NCBI RefSeq assembly: GCF_019925205.1
Contig: NC_083566.1
Location: 23,994,001 to 24,058,000 of the forward strand
Reading direction: 5' to 3'
Origin: Metopolophium dirhodum
Taxonomy: Eukaryota > Arthropoda > Insecta > Hemiptera > Aphididae
DNA: 64,000 nucleotides
The notes beneath the pieces are model-generated. The model was not told the DNA's origin. It ran no database searches and was given only the letters and a program-made list of their open reading frames with translations. Position numbers and translations under genes: made by a program. Positions 47,512-61,100 of this stretch are shown here, piece after piece (position 1 is the first letter of the stretch; each line of letters opens with the position of its first letter).

Positions 47512-47677
47512 CGACGGACAGGATGACGGCGACACAAAGGAGGGGAGGACACTCGTCAACCTGGGGGACCGGTCGTGGGAACGTGCAGAGGTGACTAGTG
47601 GCCACAACATTGCATATCCGCACCAAATCGCCATCTCGTTTCCTCCCCTCCTTGTTTATTGTGTCTCCTGTCCGTCG
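47512..47677. repeat. Inverted repeat downstream of the coding remnant
   Basis: CGACGGACAGGA (47512-47523) pairs with TCCTGTCCGTCG (47666-47677), and AGGAGGGGAGGA (47538-47549) pairs with TCCTCCCCTCCT (47641-47652). The arms are 37-38 bp with a mismatched middle and a 91-bp loop. It may be the end pair of a small element, or a structured 3' untranslated region. Confidence 0.65.
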
Positions 47678-47699
47678 TATTTTTTTTCTCATTAAATTT

Positions 47700-49589
47700 C
47701 CTTTACTTATCTCAAATAATATTCACTTTATAAATGTAGGCTTTTTCTTTTTTGTTCTACCTTTTTTTTGAACATACAAAATTGTATAATAACGGCAACT
47801 GTTTCCAAAATTGTTTTCGTTTTTGAAATTATATTCAATATATTATAGGTATTTATTTCATATTGTTTTTGTTTGATGAATAAAAAAAAAATATATTGTT
47901 GTTTTTTTTCATATTGTCGAGTGTATAAACAATAGATCAATTTTTACAGACTTAACAACTATAATATAGTATAATTATATTATACTATAATTATTGACTT
48001 GAATTGTAATATCCTAATCTGAACAAATCTTGTAACAGGTATCTATTACTGTACTTGGAAATCACTTGTCGACGGTATGTGTTTTGACAGTAGATTGTAC
48101 AATAGTTAATAATATAATTATAGGCATAACCGCACAATAGGTGGTACGACCTTTACCTAGTGGAAAGTGTAATGCATTGCGTAGCACGTTGGTATATAAC
48201 ATAATAATATGAATAAAGTGTCTACGTGATATGTCAATAATAATTGTGTATAAGTTTAATCATTAAATCATTCATTGAGTATAGTAGTATACTTGTATAC
48301 TCATTAGTTATTGGTATATAATATAGTTTTTGATAAAAATTGCGAATAAATGATTATATAGATCGGTATTAGGTAGGTACTTGAAAATATATTATTTTCC
48401 GTATATTTTCACATAAGGTCGACCGCAGACAAGTCCGCAGCGGCCGGAAAGTAAAAGACGTAACTATATTACAATATATTATATTATTATGAAAATATGA
48501 TAATATATGCGACAAAATGTTCGGGAAATCGTTCGTCTTACACGTTTAGTAAATAGTTCAAATTACTTAAAATCAATCGTATTAATATTATATTTTATTC
48601 TACGTATAGAAACTTTTTTTTATATATTAATCTTTTGTTTTCTGCAGTAGGTTGCTTTCGTCTAGCAACCTTTTAATAATTTATTCAATACAAAAACTAT
48701 TTACTGTAGTTTACTTCAATAACATGTGAGGTTAAAATTATTGGAACCAAATAAAATATTATCCATAAAATCCTACATAGCTTAATCCGGATTTCACTTT
48801 ATTTTGCTCAATTTCGCTTAATCCGACAAAAACCTATCTACCAGATTTGTCCGGATTAATTGCGACGGCTTATAAACTATGATGTAATTACTACTTATGT
48901 ATTATATTATTTTTGTTTAAGTCGAAGCTATGGTGACTTCAATACCAAACATCATCAATACGGGAGTGGCCAGGTGGGCCATTGCGAGGGCTGTAAGTTG
49001 TAGTGCTGTACCATACTTGTCATAGATTGAGACTTAGAATATATACATAGAAGTGGAAGTAATACTTATATACATACAAGTATAATATATGATATCATAA
49101 GACCTGTCATGTCTCCGTTTACTTTGGCTACTATATATAATAATATGTCAAACGCTCGAATACAAACATCAGCTCCAGAAACACGATTAGGGGGGGAAGT
49201 CATAACTTTCAGAAAATTCGAGGATTTTTTTTCGTAATTTTGTTTTTAACAGTATACAATTGTTTAGAAATACAGCTTGGGGGGGGGGGGGAGTATAAAT
49301 ATTAAACATTATAAGCAGAGCTTTAAAAAGAGACGTGTTTGATAAACTGATCAGAACCTGCACTGCACTGCTGCATGGCACATATTGTCTTTACATTATA
49401 CATTATAATTTATAATATATTAACATTACATCATATTATACTGTAATATATATGTAGGTAGTATTACTTATATCATATTAATATAACATAATACTGATAC
49501 ACAATATTATTTATATACACATATACATCTCCTCTATTATGATTTATGAACGTCAAAAAACAAAACAGTCTAAAATCACTTACGCACCG
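47700..49589. other. Spacer, no gene recognised
   Basis: AT-rich. 48,775-48,875 has CTTAATCCGGATTTC, CGCTTAATCCGACA and TCCGGATTAATTGCG, repeated motifs that resemble pogo/Tc1-type transposon ends. There is a G homopolymer at 49,274-49,291 and a G run at 49,189-49,197. No open frame of interest. Confidence 0.4.
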
Positions 49590-49960
49590 TTGTAATTTAA
49601 AAATATTATTCGTGGATATATGAAACTTTTATAGTAAGTACTATATTAGGTACTATATTATTATATTTAATATTATACACAATGACATTTTCAAATTTAA
49701 ATTTTTGGAAAAAATGAATTTAATCTACTGTAGTAAATACTAATGCCCAATACTAAAATTAATTACTTTACTTACAATAATATCATAAAATATGACTACC
49801 AATAGTAATATTATAGGTTGACATACAGTCTTCGCTCAGAATCGTTTTTCGTACACAATAATATTATATCATTGAATTCAAATTTAATACCATCTATTAC
49901 AGTGACCCACTTGTAACCTACTGTACAGCAGAGTGACATCCACTTGCCAACCTTTTTTTT
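49590..49960 (+). repeat. 3' part of the dispersed family
   Basis: Contains AATATTATTCGTGG, TACTAATGCCCAATACTAAAAT, TTCGCTCAGAATCGTTTTTCG (about 49,830-49,851) and the tail GTGACCCACTTGTAACCTAC then TGTACAGCAGAG. It closely matches the 33.5-33.6 kb tail. Confidence 0.68.
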
Positions 49961-51972
49961 ATATTGTATACATCTTGATATGTATTTTTTTTATATATAA
50001 ATGGTAAATTATATTTTCAATCGATCAAATTACTGTTATTTTTTAAAATGTAAATGTTTGTTAAGTAAGGGAAAAATAAATAACTTTTTAATAATTTAAA
50101 TTTTTATTAGATAATAATATCCTTGTAAAATGTATTGTAATAATAATCGGTTTTAATCTATGGCTCTTGTTAAAAAACTAATAATAATAATACAAACAAG
50201 AATTTCCTTTATTATAAAAATTGTTTAAAAAAATGTAATAAAGATTTCGATAAACACATCACCCTGCACTGTAACGACCTATCTAAATTATCTAGTGGCT
50301 TAATTAAATTTAAATAAGTAGCATGTTTTTAAATTCATTATACGTAACTAATTTTTCCAACTACTCATACTACCCCTAGTAACCTGTATTATTATGCTTT
50401 ACTATAGTTTAATAATAAATATAATTATATAAATCTGTAAGTATTACCTGCTGGAATGAAGCTAAATAAAAATCTTTAGAGGCTTTATTGTTAAAATTTG
50501 TATTTTTTTCATTTCCAGACTTCAAGTGTAATTTTATAAATTGATTATTCATTAAAATTATTTTAATGTTACGACTCGTACCTATAACATATTAGAAACA
50601 ATGTAATTAACTACATACCGTAAATTAATTAATAATATTATAGTTAATCGATTTTTTCCAATACATAATATTAAAAAATAGTGATGAAAAATGTAACCTA
50701 AGTCTAAATGCTGATAGTAACAATTTACCTAAAATTATATTTTGTGAATCGCACTTTTCTGTATGATATATTGATCGCTCTCGCACAGTACTTGATATCA
50801 ATAAATAAAAATACGTCATAAAAAATGTCTTTCTATGTCAAAGAATAGTTTAAGTTGTATTAATATAAAGTAGGTAGGTTGGTAGGTAGATCGTAAGTAG
50901 AATCACTGAACCAGTAGGTACTATTTACTATTTAGTACCTATACAATACTAGCAGGCTACAATTCAACCCAATTTTTGTCTATGTGTAAATCGAACTTAT
51001 TGTTCTATAATAAACGAAGTATACATTTTGCATTTCATATGTAGGTGCATACAAATATATTATTATTATATACTGATGAAAAATTATCAAATGTATTAAA
51101 ATTTAAAATATTAAAACATAATATTATCATATAATTTATGTTATTAAGAAACTATATTGGTACCAATGACCACTATACCCCGCAGAGTTTAAAAGCGTGT
51201 TACACATTTCACGCACGTTATATAATTTGTAAAAAACCATACAATACATATCGTTTGATGTGTTAGTTTATAAATCTAGAATATTTTTAAATTTTCATAA
51301 ATTTAATAAATACCATAATAATTTTATATAAATATTGTACTAGGTATATTGGTGCGAGAATTGGAATATACTTGTATTATATGAACCAAAACAAAACTGT
51401 TGTTTTTTTTTTGAAAAAAATTCCTTAGCAATGTTCTATACTCTATAGTATATGTATGCATATTGTTACTGTCCATTTTCAAAACACCCGACAACAGTAA
51501 TTACATAAAATTAATGCGATGCAAAGCATTTTAATACAAATTCAGGCTTCAATGAATGAAGCAATATTTCTATTAACATGATATATGCATAGTTATTTTT
51601 TTCGATCTTTTTTTTTTAAAATATTATATGCTACTAACAAGTGTCGGTTCAGCACATAACTGCCCTCAGTCTTTTATACGTATTCACCAAACAACTATCA
51701 TCGTGAAATATGCGAAGTTCCATAACAAATATATTTTAATTTATAATATAATTTTTTTATAAAATGTTTAAAATAGGTATATAGTATGTTAAATTGTTTT
51801 TATTGTTAAATTATTATGAAGTACTAAAGTGTAAATTTTTATGAGTTGTATTTGAAGAAAATCCACATCAACGCCAAAGTGATTCAACAACAGTACAGGT
51901 CAGAAATATTCTAAATGCAAATATTCTAGGCGTAATTTAATATAGTTCGTTCATCTACATAGGAATAGAAAT
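49961..51972. other. Region upstream of the nudel-like gene
   Basis: AT-rich with no recognised coding sequence. The last 110 bp (51,860-51,972) are less extreme in composition and may hold the transcription start or an untranslated exon; CAACAACAGTACAGGTCAG near 51,890 contains a possible CAG|GT splice donor. An in-frame TAG at 51,943 lies between this region and the chosen ATG. Confidence 0.4.
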
Positions 51973-52123
51973 ATGTCCAATATCAATTCTTCCACATTGA
52001 AATTGCTGTATGAAAATAATATGCCGTTTTGGAAAAGAAAATGCTTTATTTTATTAATATTAATTTCAACAACTTTCCTCGGTTTATTAACATTTTACGC
52101 TACACGCGATATTTTTAATCAAG
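51973..52123 (+). CDS. ndl: ndl exon 1: signal-anchor
   Basis: Encodes residues 1-50 and the first base of codon 51. Short polar N-terminus, basic KRK at 21-23, then a hydrophobic segment CFILLILISTTFLGLLTFYA at 24-43 without an obvious signal-peptidase site. This suggests a type II signal-anchor with the rest of the protein outside the cell. The ATG is the first in frame after a TAG at 51,943. The donor is G|GTACGT and the intron is only 86 bp. Confidence 0.8.
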
Positions 52124-55100
52124 GTACGTCCTATAATACTTAGTTGACTTTAAAATATTATATATAACACACTGACTTCTTATTATCAACGACGATTTAA
52201 ATATTTCAGGTATAGATACAAATATTGGTAATAATTTAAATAGAACATTACGATCACCACTCAACGTCGAAAATCTATTCAAATCAGAGAGTTTTAGCAC
52301 AATATCTAATGTATCCCAACCATATAATAATAGTCATTTTCAGGCGGTTTCAGATAACGTCCATAAACAAGAAATATCAGTCACGTGTGAATTAAATAAC
52401 AGATTAAAAAGTCTTATGTATGAAATAAAAAGGCTTTACAACAGTTTAAATCGATTAGATGTTCAGTTTAATCGAGATAAACGGGGTCTTCGTGAAGAAA
52501 CGACGATTGTTGATTGTGTAGAAATGAAGGGCAAATTCAATAAAATCTACGAGGACTTAAATCGGATATCTAAAGCATTATCAATGGTTGGCGACAATGG
52601 AATATGCCGTTGTAAATGTCCACTAGACACTATCACGACTGTTGGTACAACAACAGAAGTCTCACATTTAACCAAAATACCAATTGATCAAAGAATATTC
52701 ACACTAGGAAATGTAAATGAACATGCACCTGCTACAGGTGAAAAAACGAAACAATCAAAAAAAATTATATTTTCTAAGTACACACCTCAAAGTGTAACCA
52801 ATCAATTAGGTAGTGTTTCCGATTACGAAATCATTACTACAACTTCGAACGAAGAAAATGAATTCTCTACTACGTTATCATCGACACTTGGAGGTACCAC
52901 TATCCAGGAAGACACCGATAGAACGGTCGATACAAAAGGAGATCTATCACCGGAAATGTCCATTGCGGTAACTAATATAGTTAATCGTGAAGATAATACT
53001 CAAACAACTGTTGGACCACAAATAATATATTTTACCGGTATTATACCCAACGATAATGAAAATATACAAACACATATTACTTCCGATACGTCAACCAGTT
53101 CAACAGATATTATGGATCCAAACGAAAGTATTGGAACAACAGAATTAAATAACGACAGAATAACTACTACACATGAGAACAATTCAAATAAAGACGTTTT
53201 TTTAAACTTTACAGCTGAAAATGAAAACATTTCTGAGACAACTACAGAAATATTGGGACATGAAAATAATCATAGCAATACTGTAAATATAACAAAAAAA
53301 AATTCGGAATCGACTACGGATATATCATCAAAACTTGACAACAGATATGACATCACTTATATTACAGAAGAATCTTCGGAATCGACATCAGAAAATGAAA
53401 ACATTTCAGGATCGACTACAGAAATATCAGAACTTGACATAAATCATAGCAAAACATATTATGTTACAGAAAAAACTCTACAATCGACATCTGAAAATGA
53501 AAATACTTCAAGATCGACTACAGAAATATCAGAACTTGACAAAAATTATTCAGAAACATATGTTACAGAAAAAACTTCAGAATTCACATTCAAAATTACA
53601 GAAACATCAAAACCCGACGACAATAATTATAGTAACACTGATGTTACAGACAGAACAGTTGATTTGATTGAAAATAATAAAAATAGGAATGACACAGTTG
53701 TAAATGAAAGAACTTCATCGGAAAACCGCGGTGAAAAACATTACGATAAACCCAAAGACGCACAAAACACTAATCATTCGAAAACTATAATAAGTAACAC
53801 TAACACAGAAAACGTAAACCACTCAATGCTGAATAACAAAGACGACGACGACAAAAGTACCCTACAGCAGCCTGAAGTGATACAACAACTGAAAGTACAA
53901 CCGAAAACGTATCCAATATGCTTTTACCCGGCACCGTGTTCACCGAACATAGTGAATTATCAACAAATTAATGAGCTGCAAGACGCGAGTACAAATACCA
54001 TACAGTATACGGCACAGTCGCTGAGCGCTTATAAAAGAAAACCACCAGTCGCCACAGTAATTCAAAACGATTACCCGGTGTTGTTAATTTGTCGAACGGA
54101 CGTGGATTGCTCGGTTGCCGATTTCGCGGGACAACCGAACAGGTTGCACTGTATGTATTCTGTGAACGTAAACAAAAACAATGAAAATACTTCGAACCAA
54201 ACGATAAAAAACTACTATAACAGCACGAAAAACGCAGCCGCGGTGACGAGCGCCAAGAGCGCTGCAAGAAACAACGGCGACATTTTAACGGGTAATAAAA
54301 TAAAATATATAATTCCACCTAATATCGTATACCTATCGCCCAATAATACCTAACAATATGTAACATAATAACTTTATGATAATATAATATTATAGTCAAA
54401 CTAATCGATTTCGTGTCTGGTCCGCAGGTAATCTCGATTGTCCGTCGAATACGTTTCCGTGTGTGGACAACTCCGGGTGTGTGGACACCGAAAACTGGTG
54501 CGACGGCCGAATTCATTGCAATGACGCGAGTGATGAAAGCCAGTGTAATTGCAAACAACGAATAGACAAAGACAAATTGTGTGACGGATATTACGACTGT
54601 CCGAGTGGAGAAGACGAATTGGGTTGTTTCGGTACGGCACATATAATTAATATTGTTAAGAACAAATCATATCATGTCCACATTATAGGTTTAGTAAAAT
54701 AAAATATATTACATACACATGATATAGACATATTATTATCTATTGTTTTAAAATTTGATTTATTGAATTTTATTTGAATTATTTATTCAATAAATTAAAA
54801 TTCAAATACATACACATATAATTGACACATCTATTATTTCTAGGTTGTAATAACGAAACGTTTAGTTGTGGCGATTGGGATATTATTTTACAGCGTTCCA
54901 GCTGTTTCGAAAGACGAAATCGTTGTGATTATATAAAAAATTGTCCTAACGGCCGCGATGAAGACGAATGCACTTTGTTATCTAGACACCTCGAAAATCC
55001 GAATCAAGTATATTATAATTATATTATTATTTTGAGAAATCATTTTAATCTTAACATTTATATAATAATCAAACTGTTTAATTTTTTTCCTATTTATATT

Positions 55101-58100
55101 TCTACACCCATCTGTATCGACTATAGTTTTTAAACCATAAAATAATTTTAATTTCAACTATTAAGGAGACTATATTTTGAAATATATTTATTTAACAAAA
55201 TTATTAAGTAATTGATAATTATTAATTATCTATTATCTATTATCTATTATTATTATTATTATTATCACTTTAATATTTAAATTATTATTATTATCTATTA
55301 TCTAATATCGAATCAATAATTTATAAATTAAATAGGTAAATAAAAAGATGGAAAGTAGGTAATCGCTCTACTGTACAATAGGTGTCGAGTGTATCTATAC
55401 CTTGTCATTGAGTAAGTCACTCTAATGTATTTTGATTTAAATTGTAATTCAATGATAAATCATTCTAAACATTATTCAGCCTATATTAATAAGTTTATTT
55501 TATGATATTTTTTTTATCTTTTGCTACTATAGTAATTTATTTCATTATTAGTAATACATTAGGTTGAATCTATATTATTGCCGAAAATATTGCATTTATT
55601 ATATTATTATTAGTTATTAATATTTAATTGTTACAATATAGTATATTTTATTTATATCATATATTATTGTTATTAACTTTTGAGTAAATACCGCCTTACC
55701 GTAGAGCGGTGTAAAACTGCAGTGAATACAGAATAGGTTCGTTGTATAAATAGGAAATAGCTTAAAATTAATCGTAATCTTTTGAAAATGTCGTGTATTT
55801 AAAATATAATAATATACCTACCTAAAAAGTTTAAAATCCCCACAAAAAAATATTTTTTAATTACTTCAAAATAACTAGAATTATAATTCTTTGTTTAATA
55901 ATACCTAAAATGTTGTCAAGATTTGGACTTAAAATTACTATATTTGTCTATAAAAATATTGATTTGATATATTTGTTAATTTTTTTGGTTCCAGTATATG
56001 AATTACTTATGAGAAACTTATTGTATTAGAATAGTCAAGCCTTATCTCTAAAAATTGACCATTTTTACAAAATAATTTTCAAATTGTCGTGATTTTGATG
56101 GATTTTGTCAAAATTTAAACTTCAGATCTTTATAGGAAAATTTTATTATTTGCAATATTAATCGTGACTATGTATTTCAATAGTTTTAAATTGCTAAAAT
56201 AACAACTTATGTGGGATCTTTTATTAAATTTTCAAGTTTTTTGACCTGGAAAATTAAAATTGTATTGACTATTATGAAACAATTTTGAAAATTCCACATT
56301 CCACATTCTTATTATAGCTGAAAAAGATATGCGGTTATTCGTTTTTGAGTTAGGTACACAACAAAAACAAAATTGATCATTTTAACATTAGATTGTGTAA
56401 ATTAATAGATGGTGATAAATGCCCAATATGTTTTTACATTTTTATCTTTACTCCTACAATCTAAGCACTAAATAATTACAAGCAATTATAGCTAGTTATA
56501 ATTATATTAGAAATTAGAATACAATATTGGTATAATAACATTTTAATATTAAAAAATGATAAGTCGGATTTAAATAAAAATAGATTCATTTTTAACCAGT
56601 TAAAAAAGAAGATATAGATAAATATTTTAAATACTATACCTATTTATGAAAACATTTTTAGTACCTACCTAATATAATATGTTGTTTGTCGAGAAATGTT
56701 TCCAATGATAATGAATATTTCATATACCTATAATATTATCATGGTAAATAGTAATATAGTACCTATATTATTTACCTTAAAAAATATCTCAATCAAATTA
56801 AATATTTTAAAAAATATAGACCTATTATTGCTATACACATATTATATTATAATTTATAAATTTTGTAATTTATACATATTAGATATTTTTCATTTCATAC
56901 TCGTCCGGTTATCTGCACCATAATTGGAAAGGAAATTGGTACCCAATGTGTGGTAACGATCAAATTCACACGTGGGCGGAAAAAGCGTGTACGGTTGAGT
57001 CTGGAGAAATGTCAAAGTAAACTATTTAGTTATATAATATATTATTCCATTGTAGGAGAATTTATATTTTTAATAAAAATATTTGATTGGGTAACTAGGC
57101 CAAATAAAGTAGAGTATACGAATGAGCTGACTACTTATAACGGTCCATATATTACTATCGATGGAAATAATCAAATTATACTATTAAACGAATGCAAGCA
57201 CCAAGGGATCTTTGTCGAATGTGAACCAGAAATGTGTGGCATACGTTCCGATCTTAAATTCAACAAAAATATTGATCCTGATAGACTGAGAAGAAGTCCT
57301 TATTTAGAACCCTGGAGTAACATCACCTCGCGCTTTACGAGGTCGAAAGACCCTAGAGTAGTTGGAGGCATTGCCAGCAACCCTGGCGCGTGGCCGTGGC
57401 TCATTGCACTTTACCAGGATGGCATATTCCATTGTGGCGGTGTTATATTAAGTGATCAATGGGTGTTGACCGCAGCGCACTGCGTTAATCAGTAAGTACC
57501 GAACGTGATACCTGGGCGATTATTATCATTATATTATTGTTTTAATTAATGTTGTTTCATTTTATTGTTCGGATTAATATTTATACATAATTGTTTGTAA
57601 AACATAGGTATAAGAAACATTTTTATGAAGTGCAAGCAGGAATTTTGCGAAGATTTTCATTTTCGCCCATGGAACAATCGAGAATAGTAACGCACGCAAT
57701 AATCCACACTCAGTATAGTAGATCGACGATGGAAAACGATTTGGCCGTGTTAAGATTGGATCGCAGTCTGGAATTTAACCGTTGGATTCGCCCAGTGTGT
57801 TTGCCCGATAATAAATTGAGCTGGATTCCATTTCCGGGAACAATGTGTACAGCTGTTGGTTGGGGAGCTACGGTTGAACACGGACCAGACCGTAAGTCGA
57901 ACAAAACGGTGTAAAATAGTAGACTGTGATTTTTATTTTATTTTTTAGCCGACAACATGCGAGAGGTAGAAGTACCGATTCTTGCCGAGTGCACGCATAA
58001 ATCTGATATAGATGGTAAAGAAATTTGTGCCGGGTATTTGAGTGGTGGCCACGATACTTGCCAAGGAGATAGTGGAGGTCCACTGCTTTGCAGAGAACCT

Positions 58101-61100
58101 AACAATCTGAATAAATGGTATGTGGCTGGCATAGTTAGCCACGGCGAAGGATGCGCGAGACCTATGGAACCCGGAGTATACACTAGAGTCGCGTTATATA
58201 TGGATTGGATTTTCAAAGCTACTGGTGAGTTAAAATATGTTAAAATAATGATTTATATAATATATATATTATATATGTTTTAACATAAAATTATGTGTTA
58301 TGTTTGTATAATTTCTATTTTTTACAATAAACAATATATTTACTTTTCTCGATTAAATTAAATGTTTTGTTTCAGAAGAAAACAATTTGCCACAAGACCG
58401 TCCACTACAATATTGTCCAGGAATCCGATGCAAAACCGGAAAACAATGTATTCCGACCAAACGTCAATGTGACAAATATGTGGACTGTATGAACGCGGAA
58501 GACGAACAAAATTGTGATTACACCGGTTCTCAGTATCAAGTGAATTTATATCGGTCGAGAAACACTGATCATAGCAATTTAAAGTACAGTAAATTAAAAA
58601 GTGCTGGACAGCCACTGCGAGATGTTAATGTGAATTTCACCACTCCAAAACTGACGCCGACAACGGTAGCGTCTGTAAGAACAAACATAACACCATTATC
58701 AAAATATGATATCAACGCTAATCTCCGGGACAGAGACGTCGTTAAAGTCGAAACTAAAACGACCGAAGCGGTTGTCCAAGAAAAAAACAATAGTAATAAT
58801 ATTACTAGACTAAATGATACGGTTATCAATGCCTTGAGTCAACTTTTCGACAACCAGTTTACAGAAAAAATGTTCAGCTGTAAAAGGTAAAGTATGAAAA
58901 ACGAGGCCGAAAGTAATTGGTTCTGGAACCAAAAACTATATGTTTATATCACAATACAATATAATATATTATTCCTGCAAGAACCAGCAACCCTAAGAAA
59001 AAAAATATTTGTAATTTATTCATCTAAAATTATATTTAAAACATAACGTCATGTTATTACGACAAACTCTTGACAGGTTTTAACTATATTGTTTTTAATT
59101 TAACGAATTGACTTTAGCTGAGTAATCTTATTTAGAAAGGGAATCCAAAAACACAATAAACCGTAACCAGAATCGTGAACTGTATAGACCAATGTTTAGA
59201 ATTACATCGAAAACCAGAACCAATTGTATCTTAAAGTTCCAAGCCATGGACTCAAAAATAATACTTAAATTATTGCGTATATTATTAAAGCTCGTCCGAT
59301 GATTTATCTTTCCAGAATAACTCAAGTGGTGGTGTATAACCACCGTTGTGATGGCACGGTGGACTGCGAGGATGGTACGGACGAAGAGTCTTGCAATTGC
59401 AAAACGAGACTGGCGAACATGTACAATTCGTCTGCCATCTGTGACGGGATCATGGACTGTCACAACGGCGCGGACGAGGCCGATTGCTTTACGTCCAAGT
59501 GCAAAGCTGACGAGACCTCTTGCGGCTGGCCGATAAAATGCGTCAAAAAAAGCGCGTGGTGCGACGGGCACGTGAACTGCATCGACGGCAGTGATGAGAA
59601 ATACTGCGGTAACTATAGCTATAAATTATAATAGTCGTGTTGGAAAACTTATCAGCTACCATATTATTATTGTCTATCCATTTCATTTTCAGTGGCGATC
59701 ACGAACGGCACTACAGCTGTGACGTCGGACGCGACCGGACGGCCGACGTTACGTCAATCTGGCATGGTGGCCGTTAACCGCAACGGTGTCTGGAGGGTGA
59801 GGTGCATAAACGATGATCCAGTTGTTAAGATCGCACACGACACTTGTTCCAGCCTAGGTTACTCGTACGTATATACCTACTAAATATTATTATATTATAA
59901 TTATAGTTTAATAAAATATTTTAATAAAACGGTGAAGCACTGAGGCTCGAGTTGCATTGAAACCGTACAGAAAATAACCATAATACTTATGCTGGAACTG
60001 GAACCTCACAAAACTGTTATTTAATTATTTATGGACCAAACCAAATAGTTTGAGATATATTTTTGGCGAGTTATAATAAATCCCAGGAAACTTGTGCCTG
60101 CTTATATATTATATTTTTTTAAATAAAATCAGTCATTCATCATTAGTACATCGTACGCGTGTGAGTAGTAGGTACATAATATTTATATATGTAGGTACAT
60201 AAATATATGTACACAATTTCAATCCAAATCACCAGTGACATAAAATACAGACGACTTACAATTTTAATTTTACGACCATAATAAATAGTTGATTGTATTA
60301 ATGTATAGGTATTGTAAAGTACTTATATTTTAAATTTAGAAAATAATGAATAGGTAGTATAGTATTCCAATTTAAAATTAATTGAAATAGTTACTTCCGG
60401 TATACGAATTTATTTACGAAACCGTCGAATTTGCGTTGCTATTTCATTAGACTCGATTTCGTTCTAATGCCCATCGTTTGTTATTGTTGATATCCTCAGT
60501 CACTCGGAACACTATGCCAAGAGAATGTCGTGGAACAGTCCTCTGCCTTTGAAAACAAACAAATTGAAGATCAGCGACGTGTGCGAAGGGCTTTTCGTGA
60601 TATGCGGTGGCAGGAAGACGGTAGACGAGAAACGGTACCATTGGCATGCTGACATCTTAGTGAACGGTACGCTCGTTCAATCCGGAGTGCTACTGAAGGA
60701 CTCGTGGGTGCTTGTCAAAAGAACCGGTTTAAAGTGCGCACACGAAAAACGACAGACAGAAATCAGTTCCAAATTATAATGTCTCTCGTTATTGTTTGTT
60801 TTTTATTTTTCAAGTTTAAACAAATCGTACGCGACGGCAGTGTTGGGTGGCAGCACGTACTCGATCATCTGGATCAAGTCACCGTACGAACAGATCGTCC
60901 GAGTCGATGGGATCAGAGAAGTTCCCGGTGAAGATTATGATTTGCTTCATTTGGCTAGTCCAGCAACCGTGAGCAGAGGCGTGGCCCCATTAGAAGTTCT
61001 GCCGTTCCAGCCATCGCCTTGGCTGAATGGTACTTGCTACGCGATCGGCTACACGAACGGCCAGCATAACAATAAAACCGAAGTTGCTTTCCTTCGACCA

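Noticed and set aside
56696..56923. 75-codon open stretch before exon 5 as an upstream coding part of ndl
   Set aside because: It is in a different frame from the SRCR-like coding sequence and made of AT-rich residues only.
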